Assembly (NCBI RefSeq): GCF_011759585.1
Contig: NZ_JAAOYV010000002.1
Location: forward strand, 617,510-681,509
Direction of reading: 5' to 3'
Origin: Frigoribacterium endophyticum
Lineage (GTDB): Bacteria; Actinomycetota; Actinomycetes; Actinomycetales; Microbacteriaceae
DNA length: 64,000 bases
Both the position numbers and the translations under genes were made by a program. Positions 41,043 through 49,113 of this stretch are shown one piece after another (position 1 is the first letter of the stretch; each line of letters opens with the position of its first letter). The notes below the pieces were generated by a model. It was not told the DNA's origin. It saw only the letters and a program-made list of their open reading frames with translations, and searched no databases.

Positions 41043-41921
41043 ATGGACCCCCGAGCTGACGTGCGCGACTTCCTCTCCAGCCGCCGGGCGCGCATCACCC
41101 CCGAGCAGGCCGGCCTCGGTCGCGGCGGTGGTCGCCGGCGCGTGCCGGGGCTGCGCCGCGACGAGGTCGCGACGCTCGCCGGGGTGAGCGTCGACTACTA
41201 CACGCGCCTCGAGCGGGGCGACCTCGGCGGCGTCTCCGACAGCGTCCTCGACGCCATCGCCGGGGCCCTCGAGCTGACCCGCGCCGAGCACGACCACCTC
41301 TACGACCTGGCCCGCTCGTTCGCGCCCACCCGACGCCGCGGGCCCGTCGTCGAGGCACGCGGGGCCGCGTTGGAGGCGCCGGTGCAGCACCTCCTCGACG
41401 CGGTCACCGCGGCGCCCGCGTTCGTCACGAACACGCGCATGGACATGGTGGCCGCCAACGCCCTCGGCGTCGCCCTCTACTCCGAGATGTACCGCGGCGA
41501 CGAGCGGCCCGCGAACCACTCGCGCTTCATCTTCCTCGACCCGCGGGCGCGGGAGTTCTACCCCGACTGGGAGCGCGCGGCCGCCGTCAACGTGGCCATC
41601 CTGCGCCGTGACGCCGGCCGCGACCCCCGAGACCGGGGCCTCGCCGAGCTGGTCGGCGAGCTCTCGGTGCGCAGCGACGAGTTCCGCGCGCGCTGGGCCA
41701 CCCACGAGGTGCGTCGGCACTACTCGGGAGCCAAGTCGTTCCGCCACCCGGTCGTGGGTCTGCTCGAGCTCGACTACCTGGTCATGGAGCTGCAGGACGC
41801 CCCGGGCCACTCGATGACCGTCTACCCGGCGGCGCCGGGCAGCCCGTCGGCCGAGGGGCTCGCCCTCCTGGCCTCGTGGGCGGCGACCGAGGGCGTCAGC
41901 GCCGTGCCGGAGCGCTCGTGA
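41043..41921 (+). CDS. XRE-family regulator with MmyB-like ligand domain
   Basis: A 292-residue regulator. An N-terminal helix-turn-helix (GLRRDEVATLAGVSVDYYTRLERGDLGGVSD in outline, residues 37-67) is followed by a MmyB-like PAS/ligand-binding domain (NTRMDMVAANALGVALYS, then FIFLDPRAREFYPDWE, then LLELDYLVMELQDAPG in outline). This architecture is very common in actinobacteria and usually controls an adjacent oxidoreductase or transporter. Here an MFS gene overlaps its stop (GTGA), so it is the likely target. TATCGT at 41030-41035 lies seven bases before the ATG (leaderless). Confidence 0.88.
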   Translation: MDPRADVRDFLSSRRARITPEQAGLGRGGGRRRVPGLRRDEVATLAGVSVDYYTRLERGDLGGVSDSVLDAIAGALELTRAEHDHLYDLARSFAPTRRRGPVVEARGAALEAPVQHLLDAVTAAPAFVTNTRMDMVAANALGVALYSEMYRGDERPANHSRFIFLDPRAREFYPDWERAAAVNVAILRRDAGRDPRDRGLAELVGELSVRSDEFRARWATHEVRRHYSGAKSFRHPVVGLLELDYLVMELQDAPGHSMTVYPAAPGSPSAEGLALLASWAATEGVSAVPERS

Positions 41922-43147
41922 GCGCGACCCGCGCGACGGCCCCGGTCGCCCCTCGGCCGCCGCAGGGCGAGGTGACGCGCCTGCCGGTCGTCGCCCTCGC
42001 GCTGCTCGCCGCCATCGGCTTCGTGCTGGTCGCGATGGAGACCATGCCGGCCGGGCTGCTGCCGCAGATCGCCGCGGGCCTCGACACCGGCGAGGGCACG
42101 GTCGGGCTCCTGATCAGCGCGTACGCCCTCGGCACCGTCGTCGTGACCGTGCCGGCCATCACGCTGACCCGCGGCCTCCGTCGCAAGCCCCTGCTGCTCG
42201 GCGCGGTCGCGGGGCTCGTCGTCGCCAACGCCGTGACGGCGGGCTCGACCGAGGTGGCCCTGTCGCTGGCCTCCCGCTTCGTCGCCGGGGCCTTCTCCGG
42301 GGTGATCTGGGGCATGCTCGCGGCGTACGGCCGCCGGATCAGCCCGCCCTCGCGGGCGGGGCTGTCGCTCTCGATCGTCTCCACCGGCGCCCCGCTCGGC
42401 TTCGCGTTCGGCACGCCGCTCGGCTCGTGGATCGGCAGCACGCTCGACTGGCGCTGGTCGTTCGGCGGGCTGTCGCTCGTGGCCGCGGTGGTCGCGGTGC
42501 TCATCGCCCTCGTGGTGCCCGCCGCCACGGCGCCCGCGGCGACCGGCGACGCGGCGGCCCGCCGCCTCCCCCTGCTCCGCGTGGCACGGCTGCCCGGCAT
42601 CGCGGTCATCCTCGCGGTGATCGCCACCTGGATGCTCGGGCACAACACGATCTACACCTACGTCGCCCCGTACCTGCGGTCGACGAGCGCGGACCTCTCG
42701 GTCGAGCTCCTCCTGCTGCTTTACGGCGTCGCGTCGATCGGGGGCGTCGTGCTGACGGGGGCCCTGCTCGACCGCCACCCGCGGCCGCTGCTGCACGGCA
42801 GCCTCGCCGTCTTCGTGCTGGCCGGGGTCGTGCTGCTCGTCGGCCGCGACGTCACCGCCGCGGTCGTCGTCGCCGCCGTGCTCTGGGGCCTCACCTTCGG
42901 CGGCGCCTCGGCGCAGCTGCAGGCCGCCCTGACGACGGCGGGAGGCGCGGAGTCGGACGTCGCGAACTCGTTCCTGCCCGTGGCGTTCAACGTCGCGATC
43001 TTCGCCGCCGGCATCGTCGGAGCGGTGCTGCTCCAGCACGCCGACGGGCTCGTGCTGCCCGTCGTCATGATCGTCGGGGGCTCGGCGGCGTTCGTGCTCA
43101 CGCTGTGGGGGCGGCGCGCCGCCTTCCCCGCCAGACTGGTCGGGTGA
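41918..43147 (+). CDS. MFS transporter (DHA1/AraJ type)
   Basis: A 409-residue 12-helix transporter. FVLVAMETMPAGLLPQIAAGL in outline, GLLISAYALGTVVVTVPAITLTRGLRRKPLLLG in outline and SRFVAGAFSGVIWGMLAAY correspond to the DHA1 inner-membrane exporters of the AraJ/YdhP group that export sugars or drugs. The GTG start lies within the stop of the XRE gene, and the GNAT gene overlaps its end by GTGA, making a three-gene operon. Confidence 0.9.
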   Translation: MSATRATAPVAPRPPQGEVTRLPVVALALLAAIGFVLVAMETMPAGLLPQIAAGLDTGEGTVGLLISAYALGTVVVTVPAITLTRGLRRKPLLLGAVAGLVVANAVTAGSTEVALSLASRFVAGAFSGVIWGMLAAYGRRISPPSRAGLSLSIVSTGAPLGFAFGTPLGSWIGSTLDWRWSFGGLSLVAAVVAVLIALVVPAATAPAATGDAAARRLPLLRVARLPGIAVILAVIATWMLGHNTIYTYVAPYLRSTSADLSVELLLLLYGVASIGGVVLTGALLDRHPRPLLHGSLAVFVLAGVVLLVGRDVTAAVVVAAVLWGLTFGGASAQLQAALTTAGGAESDVANSFLPVAFNVAIFAAGIVGAVLLQHADGLVLPVVMIVGGSAAFVLTLWGRRAAFPARLVG

Positions 43148-43656
43148 CCACACCGCACGACCTCGCCATCGTCGCCCGCCCGTACGACCACCCCGACGTG
43201 CAGCAGCTCGTCGAGGGCCTGCAGCAGCTGTACGTCGAGATCTACGGCGGCCGTGACGAGAGCCCGATCGACGCCGCCGAGTTCGAGCCGCCCCGCGGGG
43301 CGTTCGCGGTGGCGTACCTGTCGGAGGGCCCGCAGCCGGCGGGCTCGGACCGCGAGGGCTCGCCGGCGGGGCAGCCCGTCGGCATGGGCGCCTGGCGGCT
43401 GCTGCCCGACGGGCGCGGCGAGCTCAAGCGGCTGTTCGTGCGGCCCGGGCACCGCGGTCGGGGAGTCTCGCGCCGGCTGCTGGGCTGGCTCGAGGAGTCG
43501 GCCCGCGACTCCGGCGTGGCCTGGATGGTGCTCGAGACCAACACGGCGCACCCCGAGGCGATCCGTCTCTACCGCTCGGCCGGGTACGAGCCGGTGCCCG
43601 ACTACGGCCACTACGCCGACGAGCCGGAGACGGTGTCGCTCGGACGGGAGCTCTGA
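43144..43656 (+). CDS. GNAT-family N-acetyltransferase
   Basis: A 170-residue enzyme. The acetyl-CoA pyrophosphate loop is RPGHRGRGVSRRLL (about residues 100-113, R-x-x-G-x-G). VLETNTAHPEAIRLYRSAGYEPVPDY is the usual C-terminal pattern of strands 5-7, given here in outline only. A polar insert rich in Pro, Gly and Ser sits around 60-78. The substrate is unknown. It is the third gene of the XRE-MFS-GNAT unit and could modify a compound the pump exports. Confidence 0.88.
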   Translation: MTTPHDLAIVARPYDHPDVQQLVEGLQQLYVEIYGGRDESPIDAAEFEPPRGAFAVAYLSEGPQPAGSDREGSPAGQPVGMGAWRLLPDGRGELKRLFVRPGHRGRGVSRRLLGWLEESARDSGVAWMVLETNTAHPEAIRLYRSAGYEPVPDYGHYADEPETVSLGREL

Positions 43657-43752
43657 CACCGGCTCGTCGGCGGACGACCGACGGCGGGGGTCCGGCGCCG
43701 CTCGGGTGCCGGGCCCTCCGGCGGCGCGGCGTCTCCGCCGCGACGGTCGTCG

Positions 43753-44247
43753 CTACAGCTCGATCTTCTCGTTCTCGCCCTCGAGGGCCTCGCCGGTCAC
43801 CTTCGACTTGACGAAGGAGAGCACCGAGGCGACCTTGCCGCCGGGGGTGTCCCAGTACTCGGCGCTGTCGGCGCTGAACTTCACCAGCCCGACGTTCGGG
43901 TCGGCGGGCCCGTCGGGGAACCACGCCTCGACGCGGCTGTTCCAGAGCTCCTCGAGCTTCGCGTGGTCGTCGACCACCGCGGCGGTGCCGGCGAGCGACA
44001 CCCAGGAGTCGTTCGAGCTCAGCGTGACGCCGACCGTCCGCTCACGCGCCAGGTGGTGCACGGCCGAGGAGTCCTGCCCGACGATGAACCACAGGTCGCC
44101 GTCGAACTCGGCCTCCTGCACGGTCATCGGGTGGCCGACGAGGGCGCCCTTCTCGTCGATGGTCGTGAGCATCGCGAAGTCGAAGCCGCGGAGCAGCCCC
44201 GCGAGCTTGGCGACGTCGTCGTCGTGGGTGCTGGTGGTGTCGGTCAC
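43753..44247 (-). CDS. Pyridoxamine-phosphate-oxidase-fold general stress protein
   Basis: A 164-residue FMN-binding split-barrel protein like Bacillus GsiB/YdaG or general stress protein 26. Seen are FAMLTTIDEKGALVGHPMT, DGDLWFIVGQDSSAVHHL in outline, TVGVTLSSNDSWVSLAGTA in outline, and the WFPDGPADPNVGLVKF segment with the PNV turn that contacts flavin. The start GTG at 44247 has AAGGAG six bases upstream, so the longer frame is rejected. It stands alone, convergent to the GNAT gene, and the physiological substrate is unknown. Confidence 0.88.
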   Translation of the reverse strand: MTDTTSTHDDDVAKLAGLLRGFDFAMLTTIDEKGALVGHPMTVQEAEFDGDLWFIVGQDSSAVHHLARERTVGVTLSSNDSWVSLAGTAAVVDDHAKLEELWNSRVEAWFPDGPADPNVGLVKFSADSAEYWDTPGGKVASVLSFVKSKVTGEALEGENEKIEL

Positions 44248-44386
44248 GGTGTGCTCCTTCGCGCAGGGCCGGGCACGGTGGGCGCCCGGGGTCGCCCCCA
44301 TTCTGCTCTCCCCGGGGCGGGGCGTGCCCAGGCGGCGGGAACGTCGTGGCGCGACGACGCGGTCGGTGGTCAGGTCGAGGCCCCGG

Positions 44387-45886
44387 TCACCGCGCCCTGT
44401 CGTGGACGACGGAGACGGCACCGGTGCTGAAGTCCTCCTCGAGCTGCTCGAGCGACCGGCCGTTGGTCTCGGGGACACGGGTCACGGCGAAGAGCAGCGA
44501 GCCGGCGTTCAGAACGGCGAAGATGAAGAAGGTCGTGGAGATGCCGATGCCCGCCACGAGGACGGGGAACAGCAGGCTGACCGCGAAGTTCGTCAGCCAG
44601 AGCACGAGTGCGGTGAGCCCCATGCCGACGCCGCGGAGCCTGAGGGGGAAGATCTCGGAGAGCATCAGCCAGACGAGCGGGCCGATCGTGCCCTGCATCG
44701 TCCCGACGAAGCAGATGACGAAGATCAGCACGACGATCGCCCGGCCGAGACCTTCGGGGATGAGCAGCGACGACAGCCCGATGAGCAGGTGGAAGACGGC
44801 GATGCCGGTGAACCCTGCGATCAGCATCGTGCGTCGACCGACCCGGTTGATCACCCGGAGCGCCACCAGCATGGCGACGACGGCGATCACGCCGGCCCCG
44901 ACGTTGGCGATGAGCGCGCCGCTCTGGGAGAAGCCGGACTGCTGCAGCACCTGCGTGCCGTAGTACATGATCGAGTTGATGCCGGTCAGCTGCTGCGCGA
45001 CGGCGAGCCCGAGGCCGATCAGCAGGATCTTGCGCAGCCAGGGCTCCGCCACGAGGTCGGCGAACCGGGCCCTCTTCGCCTCGTGCTCCTCGTCGGCCAG
45101 GAGGCGCACCTCCGCCATCTCGGCCGTGGCGCGGTCGTCGCTGCGGATCTGGCGCAGCACGGCCAGGGCGTCGTCGTCGCGGCCCTTCGCGATGAGCCAC
45201 CGGGGGCTCTCGGGCACGCGGAACATGCCGATGAAGAGGACCACGGCGGGCAGCGCCGCGACCGAGAGCATGTAGCGCCAGACCTGGTCGTGCTCGCCCC
45301 AGACGCTGCCGATCACGGCGTTGACGGCGAAGGCGGCCAGCTGCCCGGAGACGATCATCAGCTCGTTGCGGCTGACGAGTCCGCCGCGCTGCTCGGTCGG
45401 CGCCAGCTCGGCGAGGAACACCGGCACGGTGACGGACGCCCCGCCGACCGCGATGCCGAGCACGAAGCGCGCGGCCGTCAGGAACTCCCACGTCGGCGCG
45501 AGCACGCAGGCGAGGGCGGCGAAGAAGAAGAGGACGGCGAGCGCGTTGATCGTCGGCTTCCGCCCGAACGCGTCGGAGATCCGCCCGATGAAGAACGCCC
45601 CGACGGCCGCGCCGACGAGGATGGCCGAGACCATGAGGCCCTCGGTCGCGGGGGTGAGCCCCAGGCTCTCCTCCAGGGAGTCGAGCGCGCCGTTGATGAC
45701 GCCGGTGTCGTACCCGAAGAGGAGACCGCCGAAGGTGGCGATGACGGCCACCGTGCCGAGGCGTCGCGTGTGGGGGCCGGAGACGAGCGCGGGCAGGGCC
45801 GGACGGGAGCCGACCGCGGGCCCCCCGCCGGGGCTGCCGCTGCCGGGGGTGCCACCGGGGGTGTTGCCGGATGTGTTCGTGACCAC
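44387..45886 (-). CDS. Sugar porter (MFS), IolT/XylE-like
   Basis: A 499-residue 12-helix sugar porter. The family signatures are GGLLFGYDTGVINGAL, RISDAFGRKP (motif A), VPESPRWLIAKGR, QQLTGINSIMYYG and PETNGRSLEQLEEDF. The set best matches proton-coupled myo-inositol or hexose/pentose importers of actinobacteria. An N-terminal 35-residue Gly/Ser/Thr/Pro region is cytoplasmic. The GTG at 45886 has GGAGGAG just upstream (short spacing). No sugar kinase is adjacent and no regulator faces it. Confidence 0.92.
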   Translation of the reverse strand: MVTNTSGNTPGGTPGSGSPGGGPAVGSRPALPALVSGPHTRRLGTVAVIATFGGLLFGYDTGVINGALDSLEESLGLTPATEGLMVSAILVGAAVGAFFIGRISDAFGRKPTINALAVLFFFAALACVLAPTWEFLTAARFVLGIAVGGASVTVPVFLAELAPTEQRGGLVSRNELMIVSGQLAAFAVNAVIGSVWGEHDQVWRYMLSVAALPAVVLFIGMFRVPESPRWLIAKGRDDDALAVLRQIRSDDRATAEMAEVRLLADEEHEAKRARFADLVAEPWLRKILLIGLGLAVAQQLTGINSIMYYGTQVLQQSGFSQSGALIANVGAGVIAVVAMLVALRVINRVGRRTMLIAGFTGIAVFHLLIGLSSLLIPEGLGRAIVVLIFVICFVGTMQGTIGPLVWLMLSEIFPLRLRGVGMGLTALVLWLTNFAVSLLFPVLVAGIGISTTFFIFAVLNAGSLLFAVTRVPETNGRSLEQLEEDFSTGAVSVVHDRAR

Positions 45887-46056
45887 TGCTCCTCCATCGG
45901 TCTTTCGCGTACGTCCAGCGTGGTCCTCTTCGGGGCTCGCCGCGCTCCGTCGGGTGGAGACGAGTCCCGGGTGCGTGTCCTGTCACGGAACGGTCCCGGG
46001 GACCGGTCCCAGACCGGTCCGGTGGACCGGCGGCGATGAGGAGGAGCCTGCTCCGG

Positions 46057-46683
46057 TCAGCCGACCCGCGCCTCCGGGGCCCGCCGCAGGCCGACGAGCA
46101 GCCAGGCGACCCCGACGAAGGCCGCCGAGAGGACGGCGAGGATCTGCCCGCCCCAGGCGATCACGACGCTGGCCTCGCCCAGCCACACGGGCGACGTGAA
46201 GAAGAGCTGCCGCACCACGGCGAGGGCGGCCCACACGAGCAGCGACCACCCGGCGAGCGCGGGCACGACGCGCACCCGCACGACGACGACGGCGGCCAGC
46301 ACGAGCGCGACCAGGCCGATGAACTCCACGGCGCTGGAGAGCACGGCGACCTGCCAGCCGAGCAGCGAGCGCGCTGGCAGCACCGCGGTCAGGGCAGGCA
46401 CCACGACGAGGGCCACGGCGGCGATGCGCAGGCCGAGCCGGCCCGGGCGGCTGGGGCCCGCGATGCCCGGCTGGGACCGGCTGCCGCTCACCAGCCAGAG
46501 CGCGACCGACACGACGAGGGCGGCGGCGAAGAGCAGCACCGGCAGCACGGTGACGAAGACGAACGCCGACGACGCGGCCGCGACGACGACGAGCCGCAGG
46601 AGGACGAGGAGCGCCGCTCCGCCGAAGAGCGAGCCGGCGACGACCAGACGGGTGGACAGGGCCGGGGGCGTGGCGTCGGTCAT
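46057..46683 (-). CDS. Membrane protein of unknown function
   Basis: A 208-residue protein with six likely membrane helices (about residues 12-32, 38-62, 82-102, 108-135, 140-160 and 168-195) joined by very short loops. No known motif was recognised. The ATG at 46683 is preceded by TACGGT at six bases (leaderless), which supports expression. The DNA after its stop (45990-46040) contains three ACCGGT-type repeats that may form a terminator. Confidence 0.6.
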   Translation of the reverse strand: MTDATPPALSTRLVVAGSLFGGAALLVLLRLVVVAAASSAFVFVTVLPVLLFAAALVVSVALWLVSGSRSQPGIAGPSRPGRLGLRIAAVALVVVPALTAVLPARSLLGWQVAVLSSAVEFIGLVALVLAAVVVVRVRVVPALAGWSLLVWAALAVVRQLFFTSPVWLGEASVVIAWGGQILAVLSAAFVGVAWLLVGLRRAPEARVG

Positions 46684-47121
46684 CCCCCGACCGTACCGGC
46701 GCCCCGGCGGGCGCGGACGCCGCGTCGACGCTTTCCTGTGAGCGGGCGGCGGAAGGGGGCGTAGCGTCCATCGCTGTCCCCCGGAGGCACCTAGCCCTCG
46801 ATGTACCCCGATCGATGTGCCCCACCGTCGGCTCGCTCCGACGGCGGACGGACGCCCCTCTCGGCCCGAACCGCGAGGGGCGTCACACCCTCTTCATGTC
46901 GAGGCATCGTCGTGCCCGTTCGCGCTCACAGCCTGTACTGTCTCTCTCATCGGGCGGCTCAGCCGTTCGCACGAGGTCGTGGGATTCGGGTCCCTGGCCT
47001 CGCGGTGGGGTCGCCGCGGAGGGGTCCGCGATGCCGGCCCCACCTCAGATCTCCTCCGGCCCCGGGGTGGTCTCCGTCGGGGCCGACCTCCCTGCTGCCG
47101 TCAGGTCGTGGGCCTCGCCGC
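46684..47121. other. 438-base region without a confident gene
   Basis: All three plus-strand frames are open through much of this stretch but none has codon usage like its neighbours or a ribosome site. GC content is lower around 46880-46980 than in nearby genes. A direct repeat CGATGTACCCC / CGATGTGCCCC is at 46799-46809 and 46813-46823, and a TAGCGT box stands near 46761. It might be a degraded gene or an unrecognised RNA. Confidence 0.3.
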
Positions 47122-47961
47122 TCAGACCGCCCGCACGGCGTCCAGCACGGCCTCCGCGACGACGCGCGGTGCGACCTCCGGCAGCCAGTGCCCCTCGTCG
47201 AGCTCCACGAACCGGTACGGCCCCGACACGTGACGCTCCGTGAGCTCGGCGGCGCGGCGCCCGAGCGCGGTGTCGTGGTGACCCCACAGGTACCGGGTGG
47301 GGACGGTGACGCGACCGGTCGCCAGCGACGGCCTCGCGCCTCCCCCCGGCAGCCAGAGGGCGCGGTACCAGGCGATCGCGCCGGTGAGGGCCCGGGAGTC
47401 GCGCATCGCGCCCGCGTACTCCTCCGCCCGCTCGGCGGGCAGCCCCATGCCCCGCAGCACGGGCGCCAGCCGGCGGCGCAGCAGCGCCTCGGGCAGCCAC
47501 GGCAGCTGGAAGGCCACCATGTACCAGGAGCGCAGCGCCTGCAGCGACGAGATCAGCGAGGCGGCCAGGGCCGCGGGGTGCGGCGTCGACAGCACCGTGA
47601 GGCTGGCGACCCGGTCGGGGCGCTCGGCGGCGAGCTTCCAGGCGACGGCCCCGCCCCAGTCGTGGCCGACCACGTGGGCACGATCGACGCCGGCCTGGTC
47701 GAGCAGGGCCACGACGTCGGCGACCAGCTCGGTCGACCGGTAGGCGCGCCTCCCCCGCGGTCGCGCACCCGGCGAGTAGCCGCGCAGCAGCGGCACCAGG
47801 CAGCGCAGCCCCGCCGCCTCCAGCCGGGGCACGACGTCCCGCCAGCTGGCCCGCGTGGCGGGGAACCCGTGCAGCAGCACGACCACCTCGCCCTCCGCGG
47901 GGCCGGAGTCGGTGGTCTCGAACGCGAGTCCGTCACGCTCGTAGCGGGTCAGGCGGTCCAT
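47122..47961 (-). CDS. Alpha/beta hydrolase, epoxide-hydrolase-like
   Basis: A 279-residue hydrolase. The oxyanion stretch is VVLLHGFPATRASWRDVV in outline, with HGFP; the nucleophile elbow is GHDWGG, where Asp in place of Ser marks the epoxide hydrolase/haloalkane dehalogenase group; the acid is in TRYLWGHHD and the catalytic His in ELDEGHWLPEVAP. It could open small epoxides; the substrate is unknown. TAGGCT six bases before the ATG gives a leaderless start. The gene stands alone, downstream of the tRNA on the same strand. Confidence 0.88.
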   Translation of the reverse strand: MDRLTRYERDGLAFETTDSGPAEGEVVVLLHGFPATRASWRDVVPRLEAAGLRCLVPLLRGYSPGARPRGRRAYRSTELVADVVALLDQAGVDRAHVVGHDWGGAVAWKLAAERPDRVASLTVLSTPHPAALAASLISSLQALRSWYMVAFQLPWLPEALLRRRLAPVLRGMGLPAERAEEYAGAMRDSRALTGAIAWYRALWLPGGGARPSLATGRVTVPTRYLWGHHDTALGRRAAELTERHVSGPYRFVELDEGHWLPEVAPRVVAEAVLDAVRAV

Positions 47962-47996
47962 GGGCTCAGCCTAGGCAGCGAGGGCGGGCGCGTGCG

Positions 47997-48034
47997 CCCC
48001 GGCCCCGGCCCCGGCCCCGGCCCCGGCCCCGGCC
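47997..48034. repeat. GGCCCC hexanucleotide tandem repeat
   Basis: Five full GGCCCC units (48001-48030) with partial units on both sides, in the 122-base gap between the alpha/beta hydrolase and the tRNA. The tract is pure and long enough to vary by slippage. It lies just upstream of the hydrolase promoter. Confidence 0.8.
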
Positions 48035-48083
48035 AGGGACGCGCGTCGGCGACAGGCGGACCGACGTCGGCGCGGAGAGGCGG

Positions 48084-48155
48084 TGCCCCTGGAGGGACTC
48101 GAACCCCCAACCCTTTCCTTAGGACGGAACTGCTCTTCCATTGAGCTACAGAGGC
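48084..48155 (-). tRNA. tRNA-Arg (anticodon CCT)
   Basis: On the minus strand a complete cloverleaf of 72 nt can be folded: acceptor GCCTCTG with CAGGGGC (one G-U), discriminator A, D-arm GCTC/GAGC, anticodon arm TTCC/GGAA with loop GTCCTAA giving anticodon CCT, and T-arm GGGGG-TTCGAGT-CCCTC. It reads AGG codons, which are rare in this genome. The CCA end is not encoded. The closing G27-A43 of the anticodon stem is mismatched. Confidence 0.9.
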
Positions 48156-48211
48156 TGACCCGGCGAGTCTACCGAACCCGCGCCTCCCCGCCCTCGGCCG
48201 ACGAAGAACCG

Positions 48212-48270
48212 CGTTCCGCACGATGAACCGCACTAGAACCCGGTTCATCGTTCGGAACGAGGTTCATCGC
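48212..48270. repeat. Large imperfect palindrome with extra direct copy
   Basis: CGTTCCG-CA-CGATGAACC (48212-48229) is the reverse complement of GGTTCATCG-TT-CGGAACG (48242-48259) except for the two central bases, with a 12-base loop. A further GGTTCATCG follows at 48262-48270. Because of the symmetry both strands encode similar short frames. It lies between the tRNA-Arg and the HNH gene and could be a mobile palindrome remnant or a strong terminator. Confidence 0.75.
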
Positions 48271-48298
48271 ACGCAGCGTGGGGCGGCAGCACCCGCAC

Positions 48299-48793
48299 CT
48301 ACGCGGCCGCGAGGAACGCGTCCCACTCCTCCTGCGGCCGCTCGACCCCGCGCACGACCCAGCCGACTCCGTGCGGCGCCTTCGGCTGCCAGCGCAGCGA
48401 CCAGCCCATCTCGGCCGGCGTCCGGTCGCTCTTGACGTTGTTGCAGCGCAGGCAGCAGGCGACGAGGTTCTCCCAGCTGTCGGCCCCGCCGCGCGACCGC
48501 GGCTGCACGTGGTCGATGGTCGACGCCGTCGCACCGCAGTAGGCGCAGCGGTGGGCGTCGCGCCGCAGGACTCCGCGCCGCGACACCGGCACGGACCGCG
48601 AGTGCGGGATCTTCACGTAGCGCGTCAGCACGATCACCGACGGGCGGTCGTAGGCGAAGCCGGTGCTGACCACGGGGTGCTCGGCGTCGGCGGCCAGCAC
48701 CGTCGCCTTCTGGGTCATGACGAGCACGAGGGCTCGTCGGAACGAGACGACCGCGAGGGGCTCGTAACCGGCGTTGAGGACGAGAGTGCGCAT
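48299..48793 (-). CDS. HNH endonuclease
   Basis: A 164-residue protein widespread in actinobacteria. The HNH core is CAYCGATASTIDHVQPRSRGG in outline: the first CxxC zinc pair, the DH pair with the catalytic His, then NLVACCLRCNNVKSDRT with the second CxxC and the Asn and Lys of the motif. The N-terminal 80 residues are a conserved accessory domain (MRTLVLNAGYEPLAVVSFRRA in outline). The cellular role of this type is not known; it is not linked to a mobile element here. GAAAGGGAAAG precedes the ATG. Confidence 0.9.
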   Translation of the reverse strand: MRTLVLNAGYEPLAVVSFRRALVLVMTQKATVLAADAEHPVVSTGFAYDRPSVIVLTRYVKIPHSRSVPVSRRGVLRRDAHRCAYCGATASTIDHVQPRSRGGADSWENLVACCLRCNNVKSDRTPAEMGWSLRWQPKAPHGVGWVVRGVERPQEEWDAFLAAA

Positions 48794-48877
48794 GCTTTCC
48801 CTTTCGAAGCACCCTGGACGGCTTCCAGGGATTCGACTGCCCTCGGTGAGAGCTGGGCCAGCAGTCCGCAGACGAGA

Positions 48878-48905
48878 AGAGCACCGTCACGCGTGACGGT
48901 GCTCT
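48878..48905 (-). terminator. Perfect 28-base palindromic terminator
   Basis: Arms of 14 bases (48878-48891 and 48892-48905) are exact reverse complements with a CACGCGTG centre. On the minus strand it begins two bases after the stop codon of the 23-residue ORF and is followed by TCTCGTC. It would close a short transcript or, failing that, fold in the HNH leader. Confidence 0.75.
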
Positions 48906-48907
48906 GG

Positions 48908-48979
48908 TCATCGGGCGGGGTGTCGTATGTGCTCGCTCGACGACGCACCCATGGTGCGGGCGGCGGTCGAACGGCTCAT
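48908..48979 (-). CDS. 23-residue small ORF with own terminator
   Basis: ATG at 48979, 23 codons, TGA at 48908-48910. An AGGAG site lies six bases before the ATG, and a TAACCT -10 box (minus strand, about 49023-49018) stands upstream, so a transcript of about 140 nt is expected. It ends at the perfect palindrome two bases after the stop. The peptide starts MSRSTAART and is basic with many Ser and His. No relative was recognised. The package of promoter, ribosome site, frame and terminator makes chance unlikely. Confidence 0.55.
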   Translation of the reverse strand: MSRSTAARTMGASSSEHIRHPAR

Positions 48980-49030
48980 GTGACGCTCCTGGTCTCAGCA
49001 GTGCTCCGAGAGCGCCAGGTTAACCCGCGG

Positions 49031-49060
49031 GAGCCGCCCTGCCTAGAGGCGGGGCGGCTC
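49031..49060 (-). terminator. Terminator after the NlpC/P60 gene
   Basis: GAGCCGCCCTGCC pairs with the mirror arm ending GGGGCGGCTC (49031-49060 in all) with one G-U pair and a TAGA loop, 54 nt past the NlpC/P60 stop on the minus strand. Confidence 0.75.
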
Positions 49061-49113
49061 TTCACAGTCCGTTCACGAGCGCGGGAGGCGCGGTGCGGGA
49101 GGCGCGGGTCGGC

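Noticed and set aside
46801-47243. Plus-strand coding gene in the 438-base gap
   Set aside because: Three frames are open at once, no frame shows normal codon bias, and there is no recognisable product.
48084-48300. Integrative element attachment site at tRNA-Arg
   Set aside because: No integrase and no direct copy of the tRNA 3' end are visible; only the palindrome is unusual.
48715-48948. 77-codon minus-strand frame overlapping the HNH start
   Set aside because: It reads through the perfect palindrome and into the HNH gene in another frame; the 23-codon frame with its own ribosome site explains the region better.
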